Shown piece after piece: positions 1 to 6,217 of a DNA stretch of 7,206 nucleotides (position 1 is the stretch's first letter; each line of letters begins with the position of its first letter). Below the pieces are notes generated by a model. It was not told the DNA's origin and did no database searches. It worked only from the letters and a program-made list of their open reading frames with translations. The stretch spans positions 1 through 7,206 of the forward strand of contig DSBN01000328.1 in NCBI GenBank assembly GCA_011046055.1, read 5' to 3'. Made by a program: the position numbers and the translations under genes. Source of the stretch: Sediminispirochaeta sp. GTDB taxonomy: Bacteria; Spirochaetota; Spirochaetia; DSM-16054; Sediminispirochaetaceae.

Positions 1-1
1 G

Positions 2-1087
2 GTACGGAAAAACCACCTGCGGCAGTCGACTCCGGAGGCGCCGGAGATTCACCGCCTGCTGCGAATGATGCGGGACAAGGGCTGCAGCCACGCGGTGGTA
101 GAGGCCACCAGCCACGGGCTATCCCCGGTCAACAACCGTCTGGGTGATGTGAAGTTCGACGTCGGGGTGCTGACCAACATCAGCCATGAACATCTGGATT
201 TTCACAAGACCCTGGACCGTTATATCGAAGACAAAAGCCAGCTCTTTCGAGCCTTGAGCGGCGACAAGGCCGGCGCCGTACTGAACCGCGACGAGAGGTA
301 CTACCACCGTTTCGCCTCCGCCTCGAACTGCCCCATTCTCAGTTACAGCAGCACCGGAGCCGAGGCGGATCTCAGAGCCGTAGAGGTGGAGGAGGGACCC
401 GCAAGCCAGAGCTTCACCATAGTTCATCGGGCGATCAACGGGGGCGCGGTTCGGGCTGAGCTCCCCCAGCCGGGAAGATTCAATATCGACAACTGCCTGG
501 CCGCCCTGGGAGCGGTCTCTCGGCTGCCAGGCGAGGATATAAACCGCTATATCCCGGCCATCGCCGCCCTGAAGCCCATCAAAGGCCGAATGGTACCGGT
601 CGAAGAGGGGCAGGAGTTCCAGGTAGTGGTGGACTACGCCCACACCCCGGGCTCTTTCGAGAAGCTCTTCCCTCCCCTCCGCGAACAGGTCAAGGGCCGG
701 CTCATCGCCGTGTTCAGCTCCGCCGGGGAGAGGGATATAGAGAAAAGAGAGATCCTGGGAGAGATAGCCTCCCGCTACTGCGACCTGATCGTCCTGGCCG
801 ACGAGGACCCTCGCGGAGAGCGTCCCATGGACGTCCTGGAGGCGGTGGCCGCTGGCTGCCGCGGAATGGAACGGGGAAGGGAGCTGTTTCTGATCGAAGA
901 CCGCTCCGAAGCGATTCACGCAGCCTTCGAGATGGCCCGGTCCGGAGATATGGTGCTGCTACTCGGCAAAGGACACGAGGGAAGCATCATCTACGCTGAC
1001 GGCCCGATCCCCTGGGATGAGGAGCAGCGAGCCCGGGAGATCCTACGGGAGATGGGCTACCAACGGAGAAAGGAGAGTGTTTCGTGA
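2..1087 (+). CDS. murE: UDP-N-acetylmuramyl-tripeptide synthetase (MurE), 5'-truncated by the window edge
   Basis: This cytoplasmic Mur ligase uses ATP to add the third amino acid to UDP-MurNAc-L-Ala-D-Glu. The reading frame is open from the first bases, so the start and the N-terminal domain with the P-loop lie upstream; 361 residues remain of the roughly 480-500 usual for the family. Visible in order (fragment numbering) are the QSTPEAPE segment (8-15), EATSHGLS (34-41), NISHEHLDFH (59-68), a lysine in YIEDKSQLF (K78) that matches the carbamylated lysine of the family, GRFNIDNCLAAL (158-169), KGRM (194-197), DYAHTP (211-216) opening the C-terminal domain, and GKGHE (322-326). The amino-acid specificity site reads DEDPRGE (267-273) instead of the DNPR of meso-diaminopimelate-adding enzymes, so the substrate may be L-ornithine or another diamino acid (inference). 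The stop overlaps the ddl start by 4 nt. Identification as MurE rather than another Mur ligase rests on STPEAP, EATSHGL and YAHTP together. Confidence 0.93.
   Translation, partial: VRKNHLRQSTPEAPEIHRLLRMMRDKGCSHAVVEATSHGLSPVNNRLGDVKFDVGVLTNISHEHLDFHKTLDRYIEDKSQLFRALSGDKAGAVLNRDERYYHRFASASNCPILSYSSTGAEADLRAVEVEEGPASQSFTIVHRAINGGAVRAELPQPGRFNIDNCLAALGAVSRLPGEDINRYIPAIAALKPIKGRMVPVEEGQEFQVVVDYAHTPGSFEKLFPPLREQVKGRLIAVFSSAGERDIEKREILGEIASRYCDLIVLADEDPRGERPMDVLEAVAAGCRGMERGRELFLIEDRSEAIHAAFEMARSGDMVLLLGKGHEGSIIYADGPIPWDEEQRAREILREMGYQRRKESVS
1069..1075 (+). promoter_or_regulatory. Ribosome binding site of ddl
   Basis: AAAGGAG lies 8 nt upstream of the GTG at 1084, inside the last codons of murE. 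It decides the start: the next in-frame ATG at 1093 would be 17 nt away, which is too far. The arrangement implies translational coupling of murE and ddl. Confidence 0.75.
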
Positions 1088-2190
1088 GTAGAATGAACGT
1101 GGGCATACTTTTCGGAGGCCGTTCCGGAGAACACGAGGTGTCGCTGCTATCGGCGGCTTCGGTCTATCGACACCTGGACCGGGAACGTTTCGATACGCTT
1201 CTCATCGGCATCGATTACGACGGACGGTGGTACTACCAGGAGAGTCCCAGCTTCGACAAAGAAACTGGGGGGCTCGAGCTGATCTCTAAGAAGGAAAACC
1301 TGATCCACGTGGCCCCGGGGGAGGGCTTGTTTCTGAGCGGAGAGAAGCTGGCGGTGGATATAGTCTTTCCGGTGCTCCACGGCACCTACGGCGAAGACGG
1401 AACGGTGCAGAGTCTGCTGGAGATCGCCGGTCTACCCTACGTGGGAGCCGGCGTGTTGGCCAGCGCTCTGGGGATGGACAAGACCATGGTCAAAAGAGTG
1501 TGGATGCAGCTGGGTCTGCCTACCGTTGAGTTTTTAGAAATCCGCCGGGAGCGTTTCGGGGACCCCGATAGAAGAGATGAGCTCCTGGGCGAAATAGAGC
1601 GGAGATTTTCCTATCCGCTTTTTGTGAAGCCCGCCCGCTGCGGTTCGTCCGTCGGCGTGAGCCGGGCCGAAAGCCGGTCGGAACTGATTGCCGCCGCCGC
1701 CGCGGCTTTCGAGTACGACACGAAGCTGCTCGTCGAGCCGGAGGTCACCGGGCAAGAGGTGGAGTGTTCGGTGGTGGGCAACGAAGAGGCCCGCTCTTTT
1801 TCGGTAGGCGAGATCGTCCCGCACCATAGTTTTTATGACTACGAAGCCAAATATCTGGACCCCGACGGTGCGGAGCTTAGAATACCCGCCGCCCTGGATG
1901 ATGAGCTCCGGGAAGAGGTCAGGGAGCTGGCGCTCCGGGCCTACCGGGCCGCCGATACCGAAGGTTTCGCCCGTCTGGACTTCTTCGTCACCGCCGAGAA
2001 AAGGGTTCTGCTCAACGAAATCAACACCATCCCCGGATTCACGAGTATCAGTATGTTTCCGAAACTCTGTGAAGCTTCAGGTTTGATGTATAAAGACTTG
2101 ATCTCTCGGCTCATCGAGCTCGGTTTCGCTCGCTTCGAGCTGCGAAAGTCATTGCGCTTCACCAGTGATCATAGGAGACCAACTGATTGA
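1084..2190 (+). CDS. ddl: D-alanine--D-alanine ligase
   Basis: This cytoplasmic ATP-grasp ligase joins two D-alanines to make the dipeptide that MurF attaches to the peptidoglycan precursor. The 368-residue protein is complete, near the length of the longer Ddl forms. Visible are FGGRSGEHEVSL (10-21; E16 matches the first D-Ala-binding glutamate), PVLHGTYGEDG (96-106), GMDKTMVK (130-137), VKPARCGSSVGVS (181-193), the mobile loop FYDYEAKY (250-257), and the Mg-binding residues D299, E312 and N314 in ARLDFF and LNEINTIPGFT. The tyrosine ending the loop (Y257) is the residue found in true D-Ala-D-Ala ligases, not the histidine of VanA-type D-lactate ligases, so this is a normal vancomycin-sensitive type by known family rules. 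GTG is chosen as the start because of the ribosome binding site 8 nt upstream. The gene overlaps murE by 4 nt at its start. At its end it overlaps the opposing nitroreductase gene by 32 nt, with an arginine-rich tail of about 19 residues past the fold. Confidence 0.97.
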   Translation: MSRMNVGILFGGRSGEHEVSLLSAASVYRHLDRERFDTLLIGIDYDGRWYYQESPSFDKETGGLELISKKENLIHVAPGEGLFLSGEKLAVDIVFPVLHGTYGEDGTVQSLLEIAGLPYVGAGVLASALGMDKTMVKRVWMQLGLPTVEFLEIRRERFGDPDRRDELLGEIERRFSYPLFVKPARCGSSVGVSRAESRSELIAAAAAAFEYDTKLLVEPEVTGQEVECSVVGNEEARSFSVGEIVPHHSFYDYEAKYLDPDGAELRIPAALDDELREEVRELALRAYRAADTEGFARLDFFVTAEKRVLLNEINTIPGFTSISMFPKLCEASGLMYKDLISRLIELGFARFELRKSLRFTSDHRRPTD

Positions 2191-2668
2191 GCGGACGACG
2201 TTCGCTCTGCATGGGAACGGAAGCGGGAAAACCCACCAGAAGTAGAGCTACAACCCGCATCTGATAGGGAACCGACAGGAGATCCTTGACCTCCCGTTCG
2301 TCGAAGGTAGTGATCATATGGGCCCCGAGTCCCTCGGCTCGGCTCTGCACCATCAGAAACGACAGGGCGATGCCGATATCGATAGGATATGCCAGCTGGC
2401 CGTTGGGCATCCGATAATCAACGTTGGTGGTACAGGCGGCGATGATCACCGGAGCTTGACCGACGTGTTCTTGTCGGTACGAAGCCTCGTAGATCTTCTC
2501 TCGAACAGCAGGATCGCGAACCACGATCATCCGCCAGGGCTGTCGGTTTTTCGCCGAGGGAGCACGTCTGGCGGCGCTGATGAGTCGTTCCAGAGAATCA
2601 TCGGGTACCGAATCCGCTTTGAACTCGGAGATACTCACCCACTCGGAAATTTCTTTCAATACTTCCAT
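2159..2668 (-). CDS. Nitroreductase-family flavoprotein with an atypical N-terminal FMN motif
   Basis: This is a small cytoplasmic flavoenzyme (169 residues) of the nitroreductase family, whose members use FMN and NAD(P)H to reduce nitro compounds, quinones or similar electron acceptors; the real substrate cannot be told. Visible are ARRAPSAKNRQPW (33-45), the family's FMN and substrate-side motif; DIGIALSFLMVQSRAEGLGAHMIT (97-120), the central dimer helix; a LLLVGFP strand (142-148); and the family-typical ending PLNQLVSYDHW (159-169). The usual N-terminal RRSxRxF, whose arginines contact the FMN phosphate, reads WVSISEF (10-16): the serine is kept but both arginines are lost. The ATG at 2668 is the only start available, because an in-frame TAA lies seven codons upstream and no start codon intervenes. 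The ribosome binding site is GAGGGG just upstream. The gene converges on ddl and is divergent from the membrane-protein gene, so it is probably transcribed alone. Confidence 0.9.
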   Translation of the reverse strand: MEVLKEISEWVSISEFKADSVPDDSLERLISAARRAPSAKNRQPWRMIVVRDPAVREKIYEASYRQEHVGQAPVIIAACTTNVDYRMPNGQLAYPIDIGIALSFLMVQSRAEGLGAHMITTFDEREVKDLLSVPYQMRVVALLLVGFPASVPMQSERRPLNQLVSYDHW

Positions 2669-2671
2669 GTG

Positions 2672-2677
2672 CCCCTC
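2672..2677 (-). promoter_or_regulatory. Probable ribosome binding site of the nitroreductase gene
   Basis: GAGGGG read on the minus strand ends 3 nt before the ATG; taking GAGG as the core gives 5 nt spacing. It is an imperfect Shine-Dalgarno sequence with a short spacer, sitting directly downstream of the 12-bp tandem repeat. Confidence 0.5.
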
Positions 2678-2678
2678 T

Positions 2679-2714
2679 TTTTCTTCTTAGTTTTCTTCTT
2701 AGTTTTCTTCTTAG
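2679..2714. repeat. Three perfect tandem copies of a 12-bp repeat
   Basis: The unit TTTTCTTCTTAG (plus strand; CTAAGAAGAAAA on the minus strand) occurs at 2679-2690, 2691-2702 and 2703-2714 with no mismatch. It lies in the untranslated leader of the minus-strand nitroreductase gene, just before its ribosome binding site. In the reading frame of that gene each copy contains a TAA stop, so the array is not coding. Copy-number change would alter leader length in 12-nt steps. Confidence 0.95.
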
Positions 2715-2740
2715 TTATAAAATGATTTATTGAATGACAA
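2714..2740 (-). promoter_or_regulatory. Candidate sigma70-type promoter for the nitroreductase gene
   Basis: On the minus strand, TTGTCA (plus-strand 2735-2740, 5 of 6 matches to TTGACA) is followed after 15 nt by TATAAC (plus-strand 2714-2719, 4 of 6 matches to TATAAT). The spacer is shorter than the ideal 17. Transcription would begin inside the 12-bp repeat array, placing it in the leader RNA. The call comes from consensus matching in an AT-rich region only, so chance matches are possible. Confidence 0.35.
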
Positions 2741-2762
2741 AATAATCTTGACTGCTGATAAA
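2734..2762 (+). promoter_or_regulatory. Candidate sigma70-type promoter for the membrane-protein and dinB unit
   Basis: ATGACA (2734-2739, 5 of 6 matches to TTGACA) and GATAAA (2757-2762, 4 of 6 matches to TATAAT) are separated by 17 nt. The predicted start near 2769 would leave a short leader containing the ribosome binding site. The -35 box overlaps that of the minus-strand candidate, so the two would compete for polymerase. Support is consensus matching only. Confidence 0.35.
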
Positions 2763-2772
2763 TAATTCACGT

Positions 2773-2781
2773 AAGGTGGAG
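2773..2781 (+). promoter_or_regulatory. Ribosome binding site of the membrane-protein gene
   Basis: AAGGTGGAG lies 4 nt before the ATG at 2786, with the GGTGG core placed at normal distance. It supports this ATG, which is also followed by a good signal peptide. Confidence 0.65.
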
Positions 2782-2785
2782 CCAG

Positions 2786-4990
2786 ATGCCAGGAAAAAAA
2801 AAGACCCTTCTTCTCACACTCTACCTACTTCTCCCCCTTTTCCTCTCGGCTGATCTTAAGCCGATATCATACCATATCTCCGAAGATCTGCACAGGTTTT
2901 CTGACAACTATCCTCGTCTTGAGAACAGCTCCGCCGAGAAGCGGACAATCTCCTACATCAGCGATACCCTGGAGGGGCTCGAAGTGGACTACCGACGGAC
3001 CGCCCTGTCCGAATTCCAAGACTTTCACTCCTTCTCCTCCCTGATCGAAGCCTACTTTCCCGGAGAGCAAAATACAAGCGGCCAGCTGGTCTTGCTCTTT
3101 CCGCTGAATCATCCCCCGGACGCCGGGAGGCAAGATTCGGGAGCTTACGGATTGACGCTGGCCATGACTCTCTGCCGCAGCTTAGCCGCCGCCCCTCCGC
3201 CTATCGACGTCTCCATCGTATTTGCCGGTGCCGAGTTTCGGAGAGAGGAACCGCGGCAGCTGGGAAGCCGGGCCTATCTCGCCGACCGTGACGCATTGGA
3301 ACACGGCACGGTGCTCTACAGTTGGTTTCCCAATCCCCCGGGAGAGCTGCGCCTCGAGCCCTATGGAACGGGTATCCTCACCCCAGCCTGGCTGCTGGAA
3401 CGGAGCGTAAACAGCTTGGCGACAACGGAGACATCCTTCAGTCTTTCGACAATCGATCAAAACCTGCACCACCTGGCTCTGAACGATGAAGAGACTCGCA
3501 TCGACGTTTTTTTACGGCAAGAGATACCCGCTCTACTGATTCGCGGTGTGTCTTCGGACCAAAGCGAGGTCTTGGAGGTGGAGGAGCTGTCCCGATTTTA
3601 CCTTCGATTCATCGAAGATTTCCCCGCCGATCCTCCTTCCTATTGGGACGGGCACTACCTCTTTTTCCAATTAGCCGGAGAGAACATCATCCTACCGGAG
3701 ATCGTCTATGTCATGACCATTTTGCTGCTGTTCGGGCTGGTTCTACTCTACCCCTTTTTTCAACAAAAGAGGTTTCTGCGCTACACCCGATCCCTCAAAA
3801 AAAACAGCTGGGTTCTGCCGTTGATTTTCGTGTTGATGTTCGGCTACCTTCTGCTGGCCACATTTCTGCTGGAGTGGGTCTCCCGTATCGGAGAGAAGCC
3901 CGACCTCTGGGTTCAGCACCCCTTCGCCATGCTCCTGCTGAAAGTCGGTCTCAGCACCTTTCTTTTTTCGCTGAGCCATCAGATCACCCGGCCCCTCCAC
4001 CTTTCAAGATTACGAGGAAGTTTCTACTCCTCTTCGGCTCTGGTTTTTCTCCTGGTGAACACCACCATCCTCACCAGTTTCAATATCTCGCTGACGGTGT
4101 ACGGAGCACTGCTGTTCCTGCTGGGTTTTCTTTTCAGTGTGGCTCGTCACAGAATGGCCAAGCTCACGGCGCTGCTGCTCTCGATCGCAGCGATGCTCTT
4201 TCTCCTCTTCCAGGTGATCCACGCCGGTTCAGCCCGAACCATCCATGCCATACTCCTGTCCCACCTGTGGGGCAACCTCCTGATCGCCTTTCATCTGCTG
4301 CCCTTCATGCTCTTCACCCTGCGTCTGCGCCTTCTTTTTCACTCCCCTTCGCGCAGGAGAGCCAACCGCTTTGCCCTTTTCTTTGATATCGGTACCGGTC
4401 TGTTGAGCACGGCGCTGGCGGTCTACTTCATCTTCTCACCTTTCGCCTTCGAACGGCGGGACCGATACATACAGCTGAGGGAACGTATAGCCGTCGTCGA
4501 GGGGGAGCACCGGATAGACTTCTCCGGGTCGAACTCAGAGCAGGAACACTCCTACCGCGATCTTTATGGGAAAGAACACCCAATTGACCTCTCCGGGCAA
4601 TTTACGCCCCTGCTGCTCTCGCCGGACAAGGATTTTATGCCCTACTCGATGATCCAGGACCGCTTCCTCGGACGAATCAGCTACCGTTTGAGCCTCTCCC
4701 CCCTCTACGCACCGGAGAAGATAGAGCTCAGTCTCGTCTCCGAAGGGGGAATTGCCCTCTACGATTCAAACTTCCCCTACTCCCTGTCCACCGACCGTCG
4801 CAGGGCTATTTTTCACATCGGCTCTTTTCCTCCCGTCCCCCTCCAGATCGAGTTCACCCTCCCCCAAGGTCTGGAACCGCATTTGCAGCTTCGCGCGGTG
4901 TATTACCGTCCTCCCTACGAGACGGACATAGGAATTGATGATTATCGGATGACCATCACCGACACAATCGACTTGACCGAAGGAGATTAG
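2786..4990 (+). CDS. Exported polytopic membrane protein with a degenerate M28-peptidase-like domain
   Basis: I recognise no characterised gene in this 734-residue protein. It begins with a basic, hydrophobic signal sequence (1-21, no lipobox cysteine). Residues about 50-275 resemble the M28 zinc-aminopeptidase fold: NHPPDAGRQDSGAYGLTLA (108-126) looks like the metal-binding HxDS...DxxSG region, and FAGAEFRREEPRQLGSRAYL (146-165) like the catalytic GEE-GL-GS stretch. Key residues are missing: the HxD aspartate is absent (HPP), the second glutamate of EE is F151, and no clear metal-binding aspartate follows at YSWFP. It is therefore probably not a standard zinc peptidase (inference). About eight membrane helices follow (301-325, 342-362, 378-398, 411-431, 433-453, 459-479, 486-513, 528-550), then a C-terminal domain (551-734), rich in likely beta strands and placed extracytoplasmically if the signal and helix count are right. 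M28 domain plus membrane bundle recalls the GPAA1 layout. dinB starts 3 nt after the stop. Confidence 0.8.
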   Translation: MPGKKKTLLLTLYLLLPLFLSADLKPISYHISEDLHRFSDNYPRLENSSAEKRTISYISDTLEGLEVDYRRTALSEFQDFHSFSSLIEAYFPGEQNTSGQLVLLFPLNHPPDAGRQDSGAYGLTLAMTLCRSLAAAPPPIDVSIVFAGAEFRREEPRQLGSRAYLADRDALEHGTVLYSWFPNPPGELRLEPYGTGILTPAWLLERSVNSLATTETSFSLSTIDQNLHHLALNDEETRIDVFLRQEIPALLIRGVSSDQSEVLEVEELSRFYLRFIEDFPADPPSYWDGHYLFFQLAGENIILPEIVYVMTILLLFGLVLLYPFFQQKRFLRYTRSLKKNSWVLPLIFVLMFGYLLLATFLLEWVSRIGEKPDLWVQHPFAMLLLKVGLSTFLFSLSHQITRPLHLSRLRGSFYSSSALVFLLVNTTILTSFNISLTVYGALLFLLGFLFSVARHRMAKLTALLLSIAAMLFLLFQVIHAGSARTIHAILLSHLWGNLLIAFHLLPFMLFTLRLRLLFHSPSRRRANRFALFFDIGTGLLSTALAVYFIFSPFAFERRDRYIQLRERIAVVEGEHRIDFSGSNSEQEHSYRDLYGKEHPIDLSGQFTPLLLSPDKDFMPYSMIQDRFLGRISYRLSLSPLYAPEKIELSLVSEGGIALYDSNFPYSLSTDRRRAIFHIGSFPPVPLQIEFTLPQGLEPHLQLRAVYYRPPYETDIGIDDYRMTITDTIDLTEGD
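4981..4985 (+). promoter_or_regulatory. Ribosome binding site of dinB
   Basis: AGGAG lies 8 nt upstream of the dinB ATG and within the last codons of the preceding membrane-protein gene. This implies coupled translation and a shared transcript; no promoter-like spacing exists between the two genes. Confidence 0.75.
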
Positions 4991-4993
4991 GCG

Positions 4994-6217
4994 ATGGGCA
5001 GAATCTTCTTCCACGTGGACATGGACGCCTTTTACGCCGCGGTGGAACAGAGCGACCAGCCGGAACTGCAGGGAAAACCGGTGATCATCGGTGCCCGCCC
5101 GGGCAGCCGGGGAGTTGTCTCGGCCTGCAGTTATGAAGCTCGGGTCTACGGCGTCCACTCGGCGATGCCCATCTCCGAGGCCTACCGACGCTGCCCCCAC
5201 GGAGTATTCCTTCCCGGACGTATGGGCAGATATCAAGAAGTCAGCCGTGAAATAATGAGAATTTTTGAAGACTTCAGCCCCGATATCCAGCAGATATCCA
5301 TCGATGAAGCCTTTTTGGATATGACCGGGACCGAGCGCCTCTTCGGCCCGCCGGTAGAAGCGGCAAAAAAGCTAAAGTCCCGGGTCCGTCATGAAACGGG
5401 ATTGGTGATATCGGTGGGAATCGCCGCCAACAAACTCTTGGCCAAACTGGCCTCGGATTACAACAAACCAGACGGCCTCTATATGGTGAACGAGGAGAAA
5501 AAGCTCGACTTCATCGACTCACTCAAACTGAAGGATCTATGGGGTATCGGTAAAAAGACCATAGCCCGTCTGGAGGAGCTGGGCATCACCGATCCCCCAT
5601 CTCTACGAGCCATCGACCGAGCTTCGCTGATCCGTCTGTTCGGTAATGCCGGGGGCGATTTTCTATACCGGCTGGTCAGGGGTGAGGACCCGGGTATACT
5701 GCCGAAGGATACCAAGAGTCGCTCGCTGTCGGGAGAAGTCACCTTCGAACGGGACACCTCCGACTCGGAGGTGATACGCCAGGTGATCCTCGACCTCTCC
5801 CACCAGGTCATGTTCCGGATGATCGACCAGAAGCTGCAGAGCAGCACGGTCTTCATCAAGGTTCGCTACAGCGATTTCAGCACCTTCAGCGTTCAGAAGA
5901 AGCTCAGACACCCTATCTACTCGGCGGAGGAGATCAACCAGACAGCCTACACCCTGCTGCGCTCCCGATGGACCGGAGGACGGGAAATTCGTTTGGTCGG
6001 GGTGGGAGTCTCCGGGGTGCTCTCCGCGGGCCAAGAACCGCGGCAACAGGAGCTCTTCTCCGATCCTCAAGATCGAAAAAAGAAGGTCGAGAAAGCCGTC
6101 CACCGGCTCCGGGCGAAGGGCAACCGAATAGACAAGGCCAGCTTGCTGGACGCGGTGCCGGAGGTGAAGAAAAGAGAGGAGAAGCGTTTCTCTGGCCCCG
6201 CTCCGGAGGATCCCTGA
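4994..6217 (+). CDS. dinB: DNA polymerase IV (Y-family translesion polymerase)
   Basis: This is an error-prone Y-family polymerase that copies past damaged template bases and is recruited by the sliding clamp. The 407-residue protein is complete, slightly longer than the roughly 350 of E. coli DinB because of its C-terminal tail. Visible are the palm motif HVDMDAFYAAVE (7-18) with metal ligand D9 and a tyrosine (Y14) at the steric-gate position; the finger segment SYEARVYGVHSAMP (46-59); the catalytic SIDEAFLD (102-109) with D104 and E105; GIAANKLLAKLASDYNKPDG (142-161); a helix-hairpin-helix at DLWGIGKKTIARLEELGI (181-198); and the little-finger domain at about 243-345. QQELF (351-355) fits the beta-clamp-binding consensus and is followed by a basic tail of about 52 residues. 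The ATG is set by AGGAG 8 nt upstream. It probably shares the promoter of the upstream membrane-protein gene. I saw no palindromic LexA-like box, so SOS control is unproven. Confidence 0.97.
   Translation: MGRIFFHVDMDAFYAAVEQSDQPELQGKPVIIGARPGSRGVVSACSYEARVYGVHSAMPISEAYRRCPHGVFLPGRMGRYQEVSREIMRIFEDFSPDIQQISIDEAFLDMTGTERLFGPPVEAAKKLKSRVRHETGLVISVGIAANKLLAKLASDYNKPDGLYMVNEEKKLDFIDSLKLKDLWGIGKKTIARLEELGITDPPSLRAIDRASLIRLFGNAGGDFLYRLVRGEDPGILPKDTKSRSLSGEVTFERDTSDSEVIRQVILDLSHQVMFRMIDQKLQSSTVFIKVRYSDFSTFSVQKKLRHPIYSAEEINQTAYTLLRSRWTGGREIRLVGVGVSGVLSAGQEPRQQELFSDPQDRKKKVEKAVHRLRAKGNRIDKASLLDAVPEVKKREEKRFSGPAPEDP

Noticed and set aside
119..919. Long open frame antisense to murE
   Set aside because: No recognisable domain, and the opposite strand carries all conserved Mur ligase motifs; it is a shadow frame permitted by GC-rich codon use.
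1093..1095. ATG as alternative ddl start
   Set aside because: The ribosome binding site is 8 nt from the GTG at 1084 but 17 nt from this ATG.
1831..1854. Vancomycin-resistance-type D-Ala-D-Lac ligase
   Set aside because: The loop reads FYDYEAKY with tyrosine at the specificity position, as in ordinary Ddl, and no vanH or vanX partner is present.
2318..2725. Plus-strand open frame ending in a repeated FFLV motif
   Set aside because: It is antisense to the nitroreductase motifs, and its repetitive end is only the translation of the 12-bp DNA repeat.
2754..2761. GCTGATAA resembling the flagellar sigma28 -10 element GCCGATAA
   Set aside because: No TAAA-type -35 element at the right distance (the site reads TGACAAAA) and the downstream genes are not motility genes.
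2715..2785. LexA/SOS box for the dinB unit
   Set aside because: I found no CTGT-N8-ACAG or GAAC-N4-GTTC palindrome here or just before dinB; spirochaete SOS boxes may differ, so absence is not proof.
3643..4386. 247-codon open frame on the plus strand inside the membrane-protein gene
   Set aside because: The product is rich in Pro, His and Ser with no domain or ribosome binding site, while the other frame gives continuous membrane helices.
5663..6103. Open frames antisense to dinB (here and at 5479-5859)
   Set aside because: No family signature, and they coincide with conserved polymerase motifs on the plus strand.
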